Origin: Aliiroseovarius sp. S1339
Lineage (GTDB): Bacteria > Pseudomonadota > Alphaproteobacteria > Rhodobacterales > Rhodobacteraceae
Direction: 5' to 3'
Length of the DNA: 64,000 bases
Assembly: GCF_023195695.1 (NCBI RefSeq)
Contig: NZ_JALPQG010000006.1
Coordinates: 124,001-188,000, forward strand
Shown piece by piece: positions 16,558 through 26,117 of this stretch (position 1 is the first letter of the stretch; every line of letters begins with the position of its first letter). A model generated the notes under the pieces. It saw only the letters and a program-made list of their open reading frames with translations, ran no database searches and had not been told where the DNA came from. The translations under genes were made by a program, and so were the position numbers.

Positions 16558-17295
16558 TTATTCGCCCGCGACAGTCTCGCCCGAGATGTTGAGGGTATCT
16601 CCAGGAAGGGGAACCGGATCGCCAATCGCGGGTTGATTGTCAGTGGTGATACCCACTGCCTCCAGGTCAGCTTTGCTGATGCCGGAATCTTCGGTCACAA
16701 CCTCATTCGCAGCGGCGCCACGGGCCGTGCGGAAGGACGCTGGGTTCCAGCCACAGGCGAAGCCATCGCCATCCGGGTCCAGACCCAGCTTGTCGCGTTT
16801 CGGGCCGCCAGCCTCAAGAAACGCGATTTGCGCGAAGTCGGCCGATGTGTAACGTGCGCAGTTGCGATCTGCCCGCGCGGTTCCAGACAAGGCCGAGCGG
16901 GAATAGACCGACTGGCCCACTATATTGTTGGTTGAAAGCGCATATTCCACGACGGACACCGAGCTGTCACTGGGGCGTTCAGGCACAGCCACAGGATCGG
17001 CCTGAGAATAAGCCGCCTGATAACTTTCCAACCGTTGGGCATCGCTTTCGATGCTTTCACGGGACGCCACCGCACTGAAATCCTGTTCGTCCGAGATACC
17101 GGGCGCGCCAGATGTGCCGTCAGCGCTATCCAACGACTGGCTGGTGACCGAACTTCCTTCGATCAGTGCCGACAGTGGCTCGCCCGACACCGGATCAACG
17201 GGTGGTGCCACATTGGATGGCGACCGACTGTCGCGCACAGTGCTGGTACAGGCCGCAAGCGACGCAATGGCGACAAAACCCATAAGATACCGCAT
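16558..17295 (-). CDS. Lipoprotein with C-terminal excalibur calcium-binding domain
   Basis: 245 residues. A lipoprotein signal (MRYLMGFVAIASLAACTS, lipobox LAAC with Cys16) predicts envelope anchoring. A low-complexity Ser/Pro/Asp linker covers about 20-120. The excalibur domain lies near 145-195 (NCARYTSADFAQIAF, then LDPDGDGFACGW), with the DxDxDGxxC calcium-loop-like motif and the paired cysteine. A short unstructured tail follows. It is translationally coupled to the amidase, which suggests a shared role in cell-wall turnover; this is inference from context. Confidence 0.82.
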   Translation of the reverse strand: MRYLMGFVAIASLAACTSTVRDSRSPSNVAPPVDPVSGEPLSALIEGSSVTSQSLDSADGTSGAPGISDEQDFSAVASRESIESDAQRLESYQAAYSQADPVAVPERPSDSSVSVVEYALSTNNIVGQSVYSRSALSGTARADRNCARYTSADFAQIAFLEAGGPKRDKLGLDPDGDGFACGWNPASFRTARGAAANEVVTEDSGISKADLEAVGITTDNQPAIGDPVPLPGDTLNISGETVAGE

Positions 17296-17337
17296 AGAAC
17301 CCTCTTTCTCGCAGTCCGATTGGTTAACCCGCTCGGA

Positions 17338-18819
17338 TTACCACCATTTCTGGGGCTTTGCCACAAATCCTGCGCGTGCCTCGACCTCGTGAGCGATATT
17401 CAGCAAGTCGCCCTCTTCCCACGGGCGTCCGATCAGTTGTAGCCCAAGCGGCAAGCCCTGCGCGTCCAGTCCAGCGGGTACCGAAATCCCCGGCAGCCCG
17501 GCAAGGTTCACCGTCACGGTAAACACATCGTTCAGATACATCTTCACCGGGTCAGCGTTTTCCATCTCGCCCAACCCAAACGCGGCAGACGGCGTGGCAG
17601 GTGTCAGGATGGCGTCGATGCCTTGCGCGAACACATCGTCGAAGTCCTTCTTGATCAACGCGCGGACCTTGCGGGCGCGGTTGTAATAGGCGTCATAAAA
17701 GCCCGCCGACAGCACGTAGGTGCCAACCATCACGCGGCGTTGCACCTCGTCGCCGAACCCTTCAGCGCGGGTCTTTTCATACATCTCGGTGATGCCATCA
17801 CCCGCCGCGAGCTTGGCGCGGTGGCCGTATCGCACGCCGTCATAACGGGCGAGGTTCGATGACGCCTCGGCAGGTGCAATCACGTAATAGGCAGGCAACG
17901 CGTATTTCGTGTGCGGCAGCGAGATATCGACGATCTCGGCCCCTGCATCGCGCAGCATGTCGGCCCCAGTGGACCACAGCGCTTCGATCTCATCTGGCAT
18001 TCCGTCCATGCGGTATTCCTTGGGGATACCGATTTTCTTGCCCTTGATGTCGCCGGTCAGCATGGCCTCGAAATTCGGCACCGGCAGGTCTGCGCTGGTC
18101 GAATCCTTTGGGTCATGGCCGCACATGGCCTCCAGCATGATCGCCGCGTCGCGCACCGATTTGGTCATCGGCCCGGCTTGATCGAGCGAGGAGGCAAACG
18201 CCACGACTCCCCAGCGCGAGCAACGCCCATAGGTGGGCTTGATCCCGGTGATACCGGTGAAAGCGGCGGGCTGACGGATCGAGCCGCCCGTGTCGGTGCC
18301 GGTGGCAGCTAGACAAAGGTTAGCGGCCACAGCGGACGCCGACCCGCCGGACGACCCGCCCGGTGTCAGTTTGCGGTCGTCGATTTTCCACGGATTCACG
18401 GCGTTGCCATACACGCTCGTTTCGTTCGACGAGCCCATCGCGAACTCGTCCATGTTCAGCTTGCCCAGCATGACGGTGCCATTGTCCAGCAGGTTCTGGC
18501 TAACGGTCGATTCGTATTCGGGGACGAAGCCTTCAAGAATGCGGCTGCCCGCCTGCGACGCCACGCCCTTGGTGCAGAACAGATCTTTAATGCCCAACGG
18601 AATGCCGCACATATCAGGTGCGTCGCCCGCTTTGATGCGTTCGTCCGCCGCCTTGGCCTGCGCGCGTGCCAGATCGGGGGTGTTATGCACAAACGCGCCC
18701 AGCGCGCCTGCGCCTTCGATCTCGGTCAGACATGCCTCGGTCAGTTCCGCCGAGGTCAGATCGCCCTTGCGCATCGCGTCACGGGCATCTGCGATTGTCA
18801 GTTTGTTCAGGTCAGCCAT
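17338..18819 (-). CDS. gatA: Aspartyl/glutamyl-tRNA amidotransferase subunit A
   Basis: 493 residues. GatA is the glutaminase subunit of GatCAB, which turns misacylated Glu-tRNA(Gln) or Asp-tRNA(Asn) into the correct aminoacyl-tRNA. The amidase-signature triad is visible: Lys in [12 protein letters not shown] near residue 76, and the two Ser residues in [14 protein letters not shown] and [13 protein letters not shown] near 150-180. The ATG at 18819 overlaps the gatC stop by one base (TAATG). A longer open frame upstream is only the antisense-free continuation through gatC and is rejected. gatB is not in the window. Confidence 0.97.
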   Translation of the reverse strand: MADLNKLTIADARDAMRKGDLTSAELTEACLTEIEGAGALGAFVHNTPDLARAQAKAADERIKAGDAPDMCGIPLGIKDLFCTKGVASQAGSRILEGFVPEYESTVSQNLLDNGTVMLGKLNMDEFAMGSSNETSVYGNAVNPWKIDDRKLTPGGSSGGSASAVAANLCLAATGTDTGGSIRQPAAFTGITGIKPTYGRCSRWGVVAFASSLDQAGPMTKSVRDAAIMLEAMCGHDPKDSTSADLPVPNFEAMLTGDIKGKKIGIPKEYRMDGMPDEIEALWSTGADMLRDAGAEIVDISLPHTKYALPAYYVIAPAEASSNLARYDGVRYGHRAKLAAGDGITEMYEKTRAEGFGDEVQRRVMVGTYVLSAGFYDAYYNRARKVRALIKKDFDDVFAQGIDAILTPATPSAAFGLGEMENADPVKMYLNDVFTVTVNLAGLPGISVPAGLDAQGLPLGLQLIGRPWEEGDLLNIAHEVEARAGFVAKPQKWW

Positions 18820-19106
18820 TATTCCACCACCTTCGGCACGGCAAAGAAGCCCTCGCGCGCATCCGGTGCATTGGCCAGGATTTTCTCGGGCATATTGCCA
18901 TCCGTCACCACGTCTTCGCGACGTTTCAGGCGCATCGGCGTGACCGACGTCATTGGCTCCACGCCACTCACATCCACCTCGTTCAACTGCTCGATAAAGC
19001 CGAGGATCGCGTTGAAGTTTTCGGCAAGCTCCGGCAGGCGGTCTTCTTCCACCTTGATGCGGGCCAGATGCGCAACCTTGCGCGCGGTTTCGATGTCGAT
19101 TGACAT
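18819..19106 (-). CDS. gatC: Aspartyl/glutamyl-tRNA amidotransferase subunit C
   Basis: 95 residues, the usual GatC length. It begins [20 protein letters not shown], matching the family's N-terminal helix, and ends with the [14 protein letters not shown] tail that wraps GatA. Central [18 protein letters not shown] is also characteristic. GatC is the belt that stabilises the GatA-GatB interface. ATG at 19106 is supported by GGGAGCC upstream. It is the first gene of a gatC-gatA unit. Confidence 0.96.
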   Translation of the reverse strand: MSIDIETARKVAHLARIKVEEDRLPELAENFNAILGFIEQLNEVDVSGVEPMTSVTPMRLKRREDVVTDGNMPEKILANAPDAREGFFAVPKVVE

Positions 19107-19255
19107 GGGTGGCTCCCGTGTGTGTTTCGCCAGATCGTTTAGCGCGCGCATGGCCCGCCCGCAAGCCATGTGCGCGGGATGTGACGCCGTCCCGCAGGTG
19201 ACAGAGGCGGTTTTGCTGTTAATCTGACCCCAAACGATGAAAACGGAGGCTTTCC

Positions 19256-19954
19256 ATGCAAATCACATTTCTTGGCCATTCGGGGTTTCGGATCGAGATT
19301 GAAGGCGCGGTGTTGCTGGTTGACCCATGGCTGGATGGCAACCCGATGTTTCCAGAGGGTCGCCGGGACGAGGCCACCGCTGGCGCGACTCACATCCTGA
19401 TCACCCACGGACATGGCGACCACGCGTCTTCCACTTTGGCCATCGCGCGCGAGAAGGGCATTCCGATTGCGGCCATCCACGAGCTTGCCACTTTCTGGGG
19501 CAACGAAGATGGGATCGAGACGCTGGGCTTTGGCAAAGGCGGCACGATCGACCTGAACGGTGCGAAAGTCACCATGGTGAATGCCTCACATTCCGCCAGT
19601 TTCGATTATCTGGGCGGCGATCGGCCACTCTGCGCAGGCGCTGAGGTCGGGTTCATGATCGCAGGCGAAGGTCACGTGATCTATCTGTCCGGCGACACCG
19701 ACATCATGGCGGATATGGAGTGGATGGGCGATCTGCACAAACCCGATATCGGTATCCTGTGCGCGGGTGGGCATTACACGATGGATATGGCGCGGGTGGC
19801 CTACGCGACAAAACGGTACTTCGATTTCAAGACCGTGATTCCCTGCCACTACAAGACCTTCCCCGTTCTGGCGCAGTCCGCTGATGAATTGGTCGCTGCA
19901 CTGCCCGACGTGAATGTGATTGAACCAGAGGTTCTGAAGCCGATAACGATCTAA
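19256..19954 (+). CDS. UPF0173 metal-dependent hydrolase (MBL fold)
   Basis: 232 residues of the UPF0173 subgroup of metallo-beta-lactamase-fold proteins. The HxHxDH-type site is THGHGDHASS near residue 48; LVDPWLDGNP near 22, LSGDTDIM near 143 and VIPCHYKTFPVL near 198 complete the family pattern. Substrate is unknown; members are annotated as L-ascorbate-6-phosphate lactonase-like only by distant similarity. GGAGG lies upstream of the ATG. It converges on tadA with a three-base gap. Confidence 0.93.
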   Translation: MQITFLGHSGFRIEIEGAVLLVDPWLDGNPMFPEGRRDEATAGATHILITHGHGDHASSTLAIAREKGIPIAAIHELATFWGNEDGIETLGFGKGGTIDLNGAKVTMVNASHSASFDYLGGDRPLCAGAEVGFMIAGEGHVIYLSGDTDIMADMEWMGDLHKPDIGILCAGGHYTMDMARVAYATKRYFDFKTVIPCHYKTFPVLAQSADELVAALPDVNVIEPEVLKPITI

Positions 19955-19957
19955 GGA

Positions 19958-20410
19958 TCAGCGCCGGGACGCGAAGAAGTCCTTCAAGATCTGTTCTGCC
20001 TCATCTGCGCCTATGCCATCATAGACTTCGGGCACATGGTGGCATTGCGAATGCGTGAAGATGCGCGCGCCATGTGCCACGCCGCCTGATTTCGGGTCCG
20101 CCGCGCCGTAATAGACCCGCCGGATGCGCGCAGCCGACATGGCGGTCGCACACATCGCGCAAGGCTCCAGCGTCACGTAAAGGTCGTGGTCAGGCAACCG
20201 TTCCGACCCGGCCTGAGCGCAGCCTTCGCGGATCACCAACACTTCGGCGTGGGCCGTAGGGTCGTTCAACTCGCGCGTCCGGTTGCCTGCCGCAGCGATC
20301 ACCTTGCCGTCCGGCGACACCAGCACCGCTCCCACGGGCACCTCACCGCGCGCGGCGGCAGCACGGGCTTCTGCCATTGCGGCATCCATATGGCTTTTAA
20401 AACGGCTCAT
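19958..20410 (-). CDS. tadA: tRNA-adenosine(34) deaminase
   Basis: 150-residue zinc deaminase that makes inosine at the wobble position of tRNA-Arg(ACG). HAEVLVIRE near residue 53 supplies the zinc His and the catalytic Glu; TLEPCAMCATAM near 82-93 supplies the two zinc Cys residues. EVPVGAVLVSPDGKVIA and the FFASRR end fit TadA. A cytosine/guanine deaminase would lack this combination of length and motifs. It is divergent from the pseudouridine synthase gene with a 71-base gap. Confidence 0.95.
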   Translation of the reverse strand: MSRFKSHMDAAMAEARAAAARGEVPVGAVLVSPDGKVIAAAGNRTRELNDPTAHAEVLVIREGCAQAGSERLPDHDLYVTLEPCAMCATAMSAARIRRVYYGAADPKSGGVAHGARIFTHSQCHHVPEVYDGIGADEAEQILKDFFASRR

Positions 20411-20481
20411 GCCCCCTTTTGCCTTGGCGCCGACCGCTTGCCAAGGCTTCCCCTTTGCCCCGCCCCGCGCTATGCGAAGGC

Positions 20482-21474
20482 ATGACAGACAAAAAACGCC
20501 CCCCCGTTTCCAAATCGGCCCGCAAGCCCGCCCCGAAAAAGCCGGACGCCGCGACGGCTGATCCGTCCAAAGGCGACCGCATCGCCAAGGTGCTGGCCCG
20601 CGCCGGTGTCGCCAGCCGTCGCGAGGCTGAACGGATGATCGAAGCGGGCCGCGTAACCGTGAACGGAAAAGTGATCGACAGCCCCGCGCTGAACGTCACC
20701 GCCAAGGACACGATCCTGTTTGACGAAGCCCCTTTGGCAGAACCGGAACCGCCGCGCATGTGGTTGTATTACAAACCCATTGGCCTGGTGACGACCGAGC
20801 GGGATGAGAAGGGGCGCGACACGGTATTCAAAAACCTGCCCGACGACCTGCCCCGCGTGGTCAGCGTCGGGCGGCTCGACATCAATTCCGAAGGCCTGCT
20901 GCTTCTGACCAACGATGGCGAGGTGAAGCGCAAGCTGGAACTACCCTCGACCGGGTGGTCACGCAAATACCGCGTGCGGGTGAACGGGCGACCCACCGAG
21001 GACACACTGGCGCCGGTGCGCAAGGGTTTGACGATTGATGGCGAGCGGTTCCAGCCGATGGCCGTGTCGCTGGACCGGCAACAAGGCGCGAACGCGTGGC
21101 TGACCGTGACCCTCCGCGAAGGGAAGAACCGCGAGGTGCGCCGCGCGATGGAAGCGGTCGGGCTGACCGTCAACCGTCTGCTGCGCGTCAGCTACGGCCC
21201 TTTCCAACTGGGCGAATTGAAACCCGGAGAGGTGGAGGAAATCCGCCAACGCGTTGTGCGCGACCAGCTTGGGATGGAAGACGCAAAGCCGGCGCCCGTG
21301 CGGACGCGCAAAGAGATCCCGCGTGGCAAGCATGGAAGCAAACCGGGGGCCAAGCCTGCATTCAAAGGTGGGCGGCCCGGAGGGAAACCAGGTCAACGTC
21401 CAGCGGGAAAAGGCCCCGGCGGCAAAGGTCCGGGCGGCAAGCCCCAGGGTCGTCCCGGTTCGCGCAACAAGTAG
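20482..21474 (+). CDS. rluB: Pseudouridine synthase, RsuA/RluB family
   Basis: 330 residues. A basic N-terminal tail (about 1-30), an S4 RNA-binding domain (about 32-80, RIAKVLARAGVASRREAERM) and the RsuA/RluB/E/F catalytic domain follow, with GRLDINSEGLLLLTNDG near 130-147 carrying the catalytic Asp. RluB-type enzymes modify 23S rRNA U2605; RluE or RluF specificity cannot be excluded. The last 55 residues are a Gly/Lys/Pro/Arg repeat tail (GGKGPGGKPQGRPG), likely disordered and RNA-binding. ATG at 20482 is the first Met consistent with the family. Convergent with xseA. Confidence 0.85.
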   Translation: MTDKKRPPVSKSARKPAPKKPDAATADPSKGDRIAKVLARAGVASRREAERMIEAGRVTVNGKVIDSPALNVTAKDTILFDEAPLAEPEPPRMWLYYKPIGLVTTERDEKGRDTVFKNLPDDLPRVVSVGRLDINSEGLLLLTNDGEVKRKLELPSTGWSRKYRVRVNGRPTEDTLAPVRKGLTIDGERFQPMAVSLDRQQGANAWLTVTLREGKNREVRRAMEAVGLTVNRLLRVSYGPFQLGELKPGEVEEIRQRVVRDQLGMEDAKPAPVRTRKEIPRGKHGSKPGAKPAFKGGRPGGKPGQRPAGKGPGGKGPGGKPQGRPGSRNK

Positions 21475-21486
21475 CATGGTTACCGG

Positions 21487-22995
21487 CTAGAACAGCGATC
21501 CTTGATCGGGGGCGTCCTTTTTGGGCTTGGGCTTTGTTGCAGGTTTGATCGGCTTCACCGCCGATGTCCCTGCCCCATCCAGCGCCAATCGACCATCCGC
21601 GAACTCGATCTCAAGCGCTTTGGCTTTTGCGGCAGCGGCTTGGCTGGTCACCACATCTCCGTCGCCCCGCACAACCGCATACCCACGCTTCAACGTCTCG
21701 GTATAGCCCAGCGTTTGGCGCATTCGTTCAAGGCTGGTCAGCCGATCCTCGTGCCGCTTTGTATTTGCCAAGAAGGCCCGATCCAATCGCGCAGACAGTC
21801 CGGTGATCTCAACCGTTCGGCGTTTGTTGGCGTCTGTGATGCGGTCGGGGTCCAAGCGTGCGCCTGCCATGTTTAGCCGGTCCCGCATCGGGGCCAGTCG
21901 AGCGGTCAGAACGCGCGGGCGCAGACCTGCGGACGCCTCTGTCAGCTTCACGCGACCGGATTGTGCAACATGACGCAGGGCTGAGGGCAGTTTGTGGCTG
22001 GCCGTGTCGAGCCGCTGGCGCGGGTTGTCCAACAGCGCCTCGGGGCGCGGCAAGGCACGCGACAGGTCGCGCAGGCGCTGGCCGCGTTGCGTCAATGCTT
22101 GCTCCAGTGAGCGTGTCAGTCGGGTGCCCTGCTCCTCGGTCCAAGCCAGCAGCTCCATGCGAACCGGCACGGCGTGTTCCGCGGCCGCCGTTGGCGTGGG
22201 TGCGCGCAGGTCCGAGACGAAGTCGATCAGGGTCGTGTCCGTTTCGTGCCCCACCGCCGAGATCAGGGGAATATCCGACGCAGCAGCGGCGCGGGCGACG
22301 ATTTCCTCGTTGAAGCCCCACAGATCCTCGATCGAGCCACCACCGCGCGCAACGATCAGCAGGTCAGGACGCGGCAGCGCGCCACCCGGTTGCATGCGGT
22401 TGAACCCCTCGATCGCAGCGGCGACCTGAGGCGCACACGCCTCGCCCTGCACGGCGACGGGCCAGATCAGCACTTTGCGCGGGAAACGGTCCCGCAGGCG
22501 GTGCAAGATATCGCGGATCACCGCACCGGACGGTGATGTGACAACGCCAATCACTTCGGGCAGGAAAGGCAGCTTTTTCTTGCGTTCGGGCGCGAAAAGT
22601 CCCTCTGCCGCCAGCGTTTTCTTGCGCTTTTCCAACATTGCCATCAACGCGCCTTCGCCCGCGACGACGACATCATCGACGTTCAACTGGTATTTCGACT
22701 GGCTGCCAAAAGTGGTCAGCTTGCCGGTGACGATGACCTCCATGCCTTCTTCGGGCTTGATCGACAGGCGGCTGACCTGACCTTTCCAGCTAACAGCCGC
22801 CAGAACAGATCGGTCGTCCTTCACGTCGAAATACAGATGACCGGACCGCGCCAGCATGACCCGCCCAACTTCGCCCCGCACGCGGACACGCCCAAATGCC
22901 CCCTCGATTGTTTTCTTCAGCGCGCCGGAGATTTCCGAGACGGTGAACTCCGGTGCGTTTTCGCCGGGCTGTGGATCGTCGATCAGGTCGGACAT
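21487..22995 (-). CDS. xseA: Exodeoxyribonuclease VII large subunit
   Basis: 502 residues. An N-terminal OB-fold (about 17-115, FTVSEISGALKKTIEGAFG, then VRGEVGRV) binds single-stranded DNA. The catalytic core follows with EVIGVVTSPSGAVIRDI near 140, LIVARGGGSIEDLWGFNEE near 205-222 and SAVGHETDTTLIDF near 240-255, then a coiled-coil region. With XseB it degrades single-stranded DNA. ATG at 22995 matches the family start. The C-terminal Lys/Pro tail ends DQGSLF. It is divergent from purD with an 80-base gap. Confidence 0.96.
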   Translation of the reverse strand: MSDLIDDPQPGENAPEFTVSEISGALKKTIEGAFGRVRVRGEVGRVMLARSGHLYFDVKDDRSVLAAVSWKGQVSRLSIKPEEGMEVIVTGKLTTFGSQSKYQLNVDDVVVAGEGALMAMLEKRKKTLAAEGLFAPERKKKLPFLPEVIGVVTSPSGAVIRDILHRLRDRFPRKVLIWPVAVQGEACAPQVAAAIEGFNRMQPGGALPRPDLLIVARGGGSIEDLWGFNEEIVARAAAASDIPLISAVGHETDTTLIDFVSDLRAPTPTAAAEHAVPVRMELLAWTEEQGTRLTRSLEQALTQRGQRLRDLSRALPRPEALLDNPRQRLDTASHKLPSALRHVAQSGRVKLTEASAGLRPRVLTARLAPMRDRLNMAGARLDPDRITDANKRRTVEITGLSARLDRAFLANTKRHEDRLTSLERMRQTLGYTETLKRGYAVVRGDGDVVTSQAAAAKAKALEIEFADGRLALDGAGTSAVKPIKPATKPKPKKDAPDQGSLF

Positions 22996-23075
22996 GGGCC
23001 GGTGTCTCTTTCCTTGTGATTTCAGCGCCCCGACCTTAGAACGCCGATGACAGAAGGCCAAGCGGGGGAAGAGCC

Positions 23076-24338
23076 ATGAACATCCTTATTCTGGGCAGCG
23101 GCGGGCGTGAACATGCGCTGGCGTGGGCTGTGATGCAAAACCCGAAATGCGACCGGCTGATCGTGGCCCCCGGAAATGCAGGCATGGCGCAGATCGCGGA
23201 GTGTGCATCGCTGGACATCGAAGACGGTGACGCGGTGGTGACCTTTGCGCAGCAAAACACCATTGATTTCGTGATCATCGGGCCGGAAGCGCCCTTGGCC
23301 AAAGGCGTGGCCGACCGTCTGCGCGAGGCGGGCGTCAGTGTCTTCGGCCCCTCAGCCGAGGCCGCGAAGCTTGAGGCATCCAAGTCCTTCACGAAAGAGG
23401 TCTGCGATGCCGCGGGCGCGCCAACCGCTGCCTATGGTCATTTCACCGACGCAGATGCCGCCAAGGCCTATATTCGCGAACAGGGCGCACCGATTGTCGT
23501 CAAGGCTGACGGTCTGGCAGCCGGCAAAGGCGTGATCGTCGCGATGGACGAGCAGACGGCGCTGGACGCCATCGACGACATGTTCGGCGGCGCATTTGGC
23601 GGGGCTGGCGCGGAAGTCGTGATCGAAGAATTCATGGAGGGCGAAGAGGCATCTTACTTCATCCTCTGCGACGGCAAGACCGCCCTGCCCATCGGCACGG
23701 CCCAAGACCACAAACGCGTGGGCGATGGCGACACAGGGCTGAACACCGGCGGCATGGGTGCCTATTCCCCTGCCCCCGTTCTGACAGACGACATTGCCGC
23801 CCGCGCCATGCGCGAGATCATTGAACCCACCGTGGCCGAAATGGCCAAGCGTGGCACACCCTATCAAGGGGTGCTTTATGCGGGGTTCATGATCAAGGAC
23901 AGGCAGGCACGGCTGGTCGAATACAACGCGCGCTTTGGTGACCCGGAATGTCAGGTCCTGATGATGCGGCTGGGCGCGCAGGCGTTGGACCTGATGCTGG
24001 CCTGTGCCGAGGGGCGGCTGGATGAGGCCCAAGTGAACTGGGCGGATGATCATGCGATCACCGTGGTGATGGCAGCCAATGGCTATCCCGGCGCTTACCA
24101 GAAAGGGTCAATCATCAACGGGTTGAACGATCTGCCGGAAGACTCGAAAAATATGATCTTCCATGCGGGCACCACCGAAGTGGACGGCAAGATCACAGCC
24201 ACCGGCGGGCGCGTTCTGAATATCACCGCACGCGGCGACAGCCTGCAAGAGGCCCGCGACCGTGCTTATGCGATGATCGACAAGATTGATTGGCCGGGCG
24301 GGTTTAATCGGTCAGATATTGGGTGGCGGGCGCTATAG
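23076..24338 (+). CDS. purD: Phosphoribosylamine-glycine ligase
   Basis: 420 residues, the full GARS length. It performs the second step of purine synthesis, joining phosphoribosylamine and glycine with ATP. MNILILGSGGREHALAWA is the N-domain phosphate loop; PIVVKADGLAAGKGVIVA near 140-157 is the ATP-grasp segment; RDHKRVGDGDTGLNTGGMGAYSP-like text near 215-235 and FGDPECQVLM near 287 are diagnostic. GGGGGAAGAG precedes the ATG. Its 3' end faces the FG-GAP gene 18 bases away. Confidence 0.97.
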   Translation: MNILILGSGGREHALAWAVMQNPKCDRLIVAPGNAGMAQIAECASLDIEDGDAVVTFAQQNTIDFVIIGPEAPLAKGVADRLREAGVSVFGPSAEAAKLEASKSFTKEVCDAAGAPTAAYGHFTDADAAKAYIREQGAPIVVKADGLAAGKGVIVAMDEQTALDAIDDMFGGAFGGAGAEVVIEEFMEGEEASYFILCDGKTALPIGTAQDHKRVGDGDTGLNTGGMGAYSPAPVLTDDIAARAMREIIEPTVAEMAKRGTPYQGVLYAGFMIKDRQARLVEYNARFGDPECQVLMMRLGAQALDLMLACAEGRLDEAQVNWADDHAITVVMAANGYPGAYQKGSIINGLNDLPEDSKNMIFHAGTTEVDGKITATGGRVLNITARGDSLQEARDRAYAMIDKIDWPGGFNRSDIGWRAL

Positions 24339-24356
24339 GTTGCGCGACACAATCGC

Positions 24357-25114
24357 TTAGTATTCACAGCCCATAACCGGATCAAACGATTCAAGATCGT
24401 GGAATTGCGCGACCCGCGTGATGATATGTCCGCCGGCGCTGGTCCGCGTGTTGGTCACGTATTTCAGGTCTCCCGACAAAGTGACGATCATATCGCCATC
24501 ACCGCAGTTGCGCACTCCGCCTATGATGAAATCATCACCGATACGGTGATTGGTCAGGTTGGGGACCGAGGCAAGTTCGATCAACCGATCACCTTCCAGC
24601 ACGACAATTTTCAGTTCCTTTTTCAGATGGGGTCGATCCACATAGGCGATCAACTGCCGCTTATCCCGCAAGAAGTCCCCAACCCCCGCAGGTGCAAGCC
24701 AACGGTTGCGCTGCCCGATATGATCGGTCTGCGCGACCAGTCCATTTTCATCAAACACAGCCAATGCGGCGCCCTTGTCTGCATGGGTCAGAACCACAAT
24801 GACTTCTCGATCACCGTCTTGATCGAGGTCATGCAAACGCGGGGCAAGGTCTTCAAACACCATGTGATCCGGTAAACGGATCAACTTTCGCTCGCCTGAT
24901 GAAAGCGAGAGCTCTATTGCGCCCCATTCAATCGCATCGCCAAGCACGCCGTGCGCATAGCGATCCGTCGGCTCTGTATAACGGGCGTCAGTGATGGTCT
25001 GCCCCAACGCGGCAGTCGCGCCGCAAAGCACCGCCACCATGCACAACAGATGCACAGCGCCGCGCGTGACTGGTCGCAACAAGAACGAAGGCAGACGCGG
25101 CGCGCCCGATACCA

Positions 25115-25115
<1 letters not shown>
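24357..25115 (-). CDS. Exported FG-GAP/VCBS-repeat-like protein
   Basis: 252 residues. A hydrophobic signal sequence ends near residue 39 (AALGQ). The mature part contains a calcium-loop-like segment, RLHDLDQDGDREVIVVLT, near 95-110, as found in FG-GAP/beta-propeller repeats, and a second partial repeat (IIGGVRNCGDGDMIVTLSG) near 195-215. Two cysteines (203 and 250) could form a disulfide. No enzyme motif is seen. Its start overlaps the ferredoxin stop by one base (TGATG), so the two are co-translated. Function unknown. Confidence 0.7.
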
Positions 25116-25468
<353 letters not shown>

Positions 25469-25668
25469 TTAGACAAGGCAGATAGGCGAGGCAAAGGGGA
25501 TTTACGAGGTCGGGCGCAGAAAGGACGCTAAAAAAACGTGACGCTGTGTGGACCTAACACCGCCGGAGGGCAGTTCTGCACACGAAAGCGACCCGGCAAC
25601 GTCTCTTCGCTGCGGGTTAGCCATCGTCTTTGCCTGGTGGTGATTGTATCCGTTTGGAAAATGCCCAA

Positions 25669-26013
25669 TCAGAACGGGTTGGTGATCAGCTCGGCAATGG
25701 CAATCGTCACCGGATCGTCCTGCATGATCCATGCGCCTGCCTGTTCAATCGTCGACCCTTTGGCCAAGGTCTGCACGCGGTCGGTGTAATTCACCGCCCC
25801 GACTTGGCTGAACAGAAATGCCTTGAACACCATGAAGCCGATCAGTGTTATCATCAGCCCCTTGATCGGAAACCCGCGCCGCATCTGGCGTCTGGTGGGC
25901 ACCAACAGCCCATCACGTTCAACCAGTTGAACATAGCCTTGTGACAAGCGGCGGTGCTGGCGACTAATTCCCCGCACCCTTTTTTGAAAGTCATGAACTT
26001 GTGCATCAGTCAC
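25669..26013 (-). CDS. Small membrane protein of unknown function
   Basis: 114 residues. The first half is basic and cytoplasmic (KRVRGISRQHRRLSQGYVQLVERDGLL, read in two parts), followed by one membrane helix at about 50-70 (GLMITLIGFMVFKAFLF) and a C-terminal outer portion. No known catalytic motif. Codon use looks like the neighbours. It lies alone on the minus strand between prmA and the ferredoxin, with 104 and 230 bases of flanking non-coding DNA. Likely a conserved Rhodobacterales protein, but I do not recognise a function. Confidence 0.65.
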   Translation of the reverse strand: MTDAQVHDFQKRVRGISRQHRRLSQGYVQLVERDGLLVPTRRQMRRGFPIKGLMITLIGFMVFKAFLFSQVGAVNYTDRVQTLAKGSTIEQAGAWIMQDDPVTIAIAELITNPF

Positions 26014-26117
26014 TGTCAGTACCCTCCCTCAAAATAAAAAACTCAAATACACCCACTTCAGAATATGGCAAAAAAGTGTTTGTGGCTAGGAATCTGTCGA
26101 ATTTTGGGACAAAAAAG

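Noticed and set aside
18820-19164. Upstream extension of gatA
   Set aside because: It is out of frame with and overlaps gatC; the TAATG junction gives the true start.
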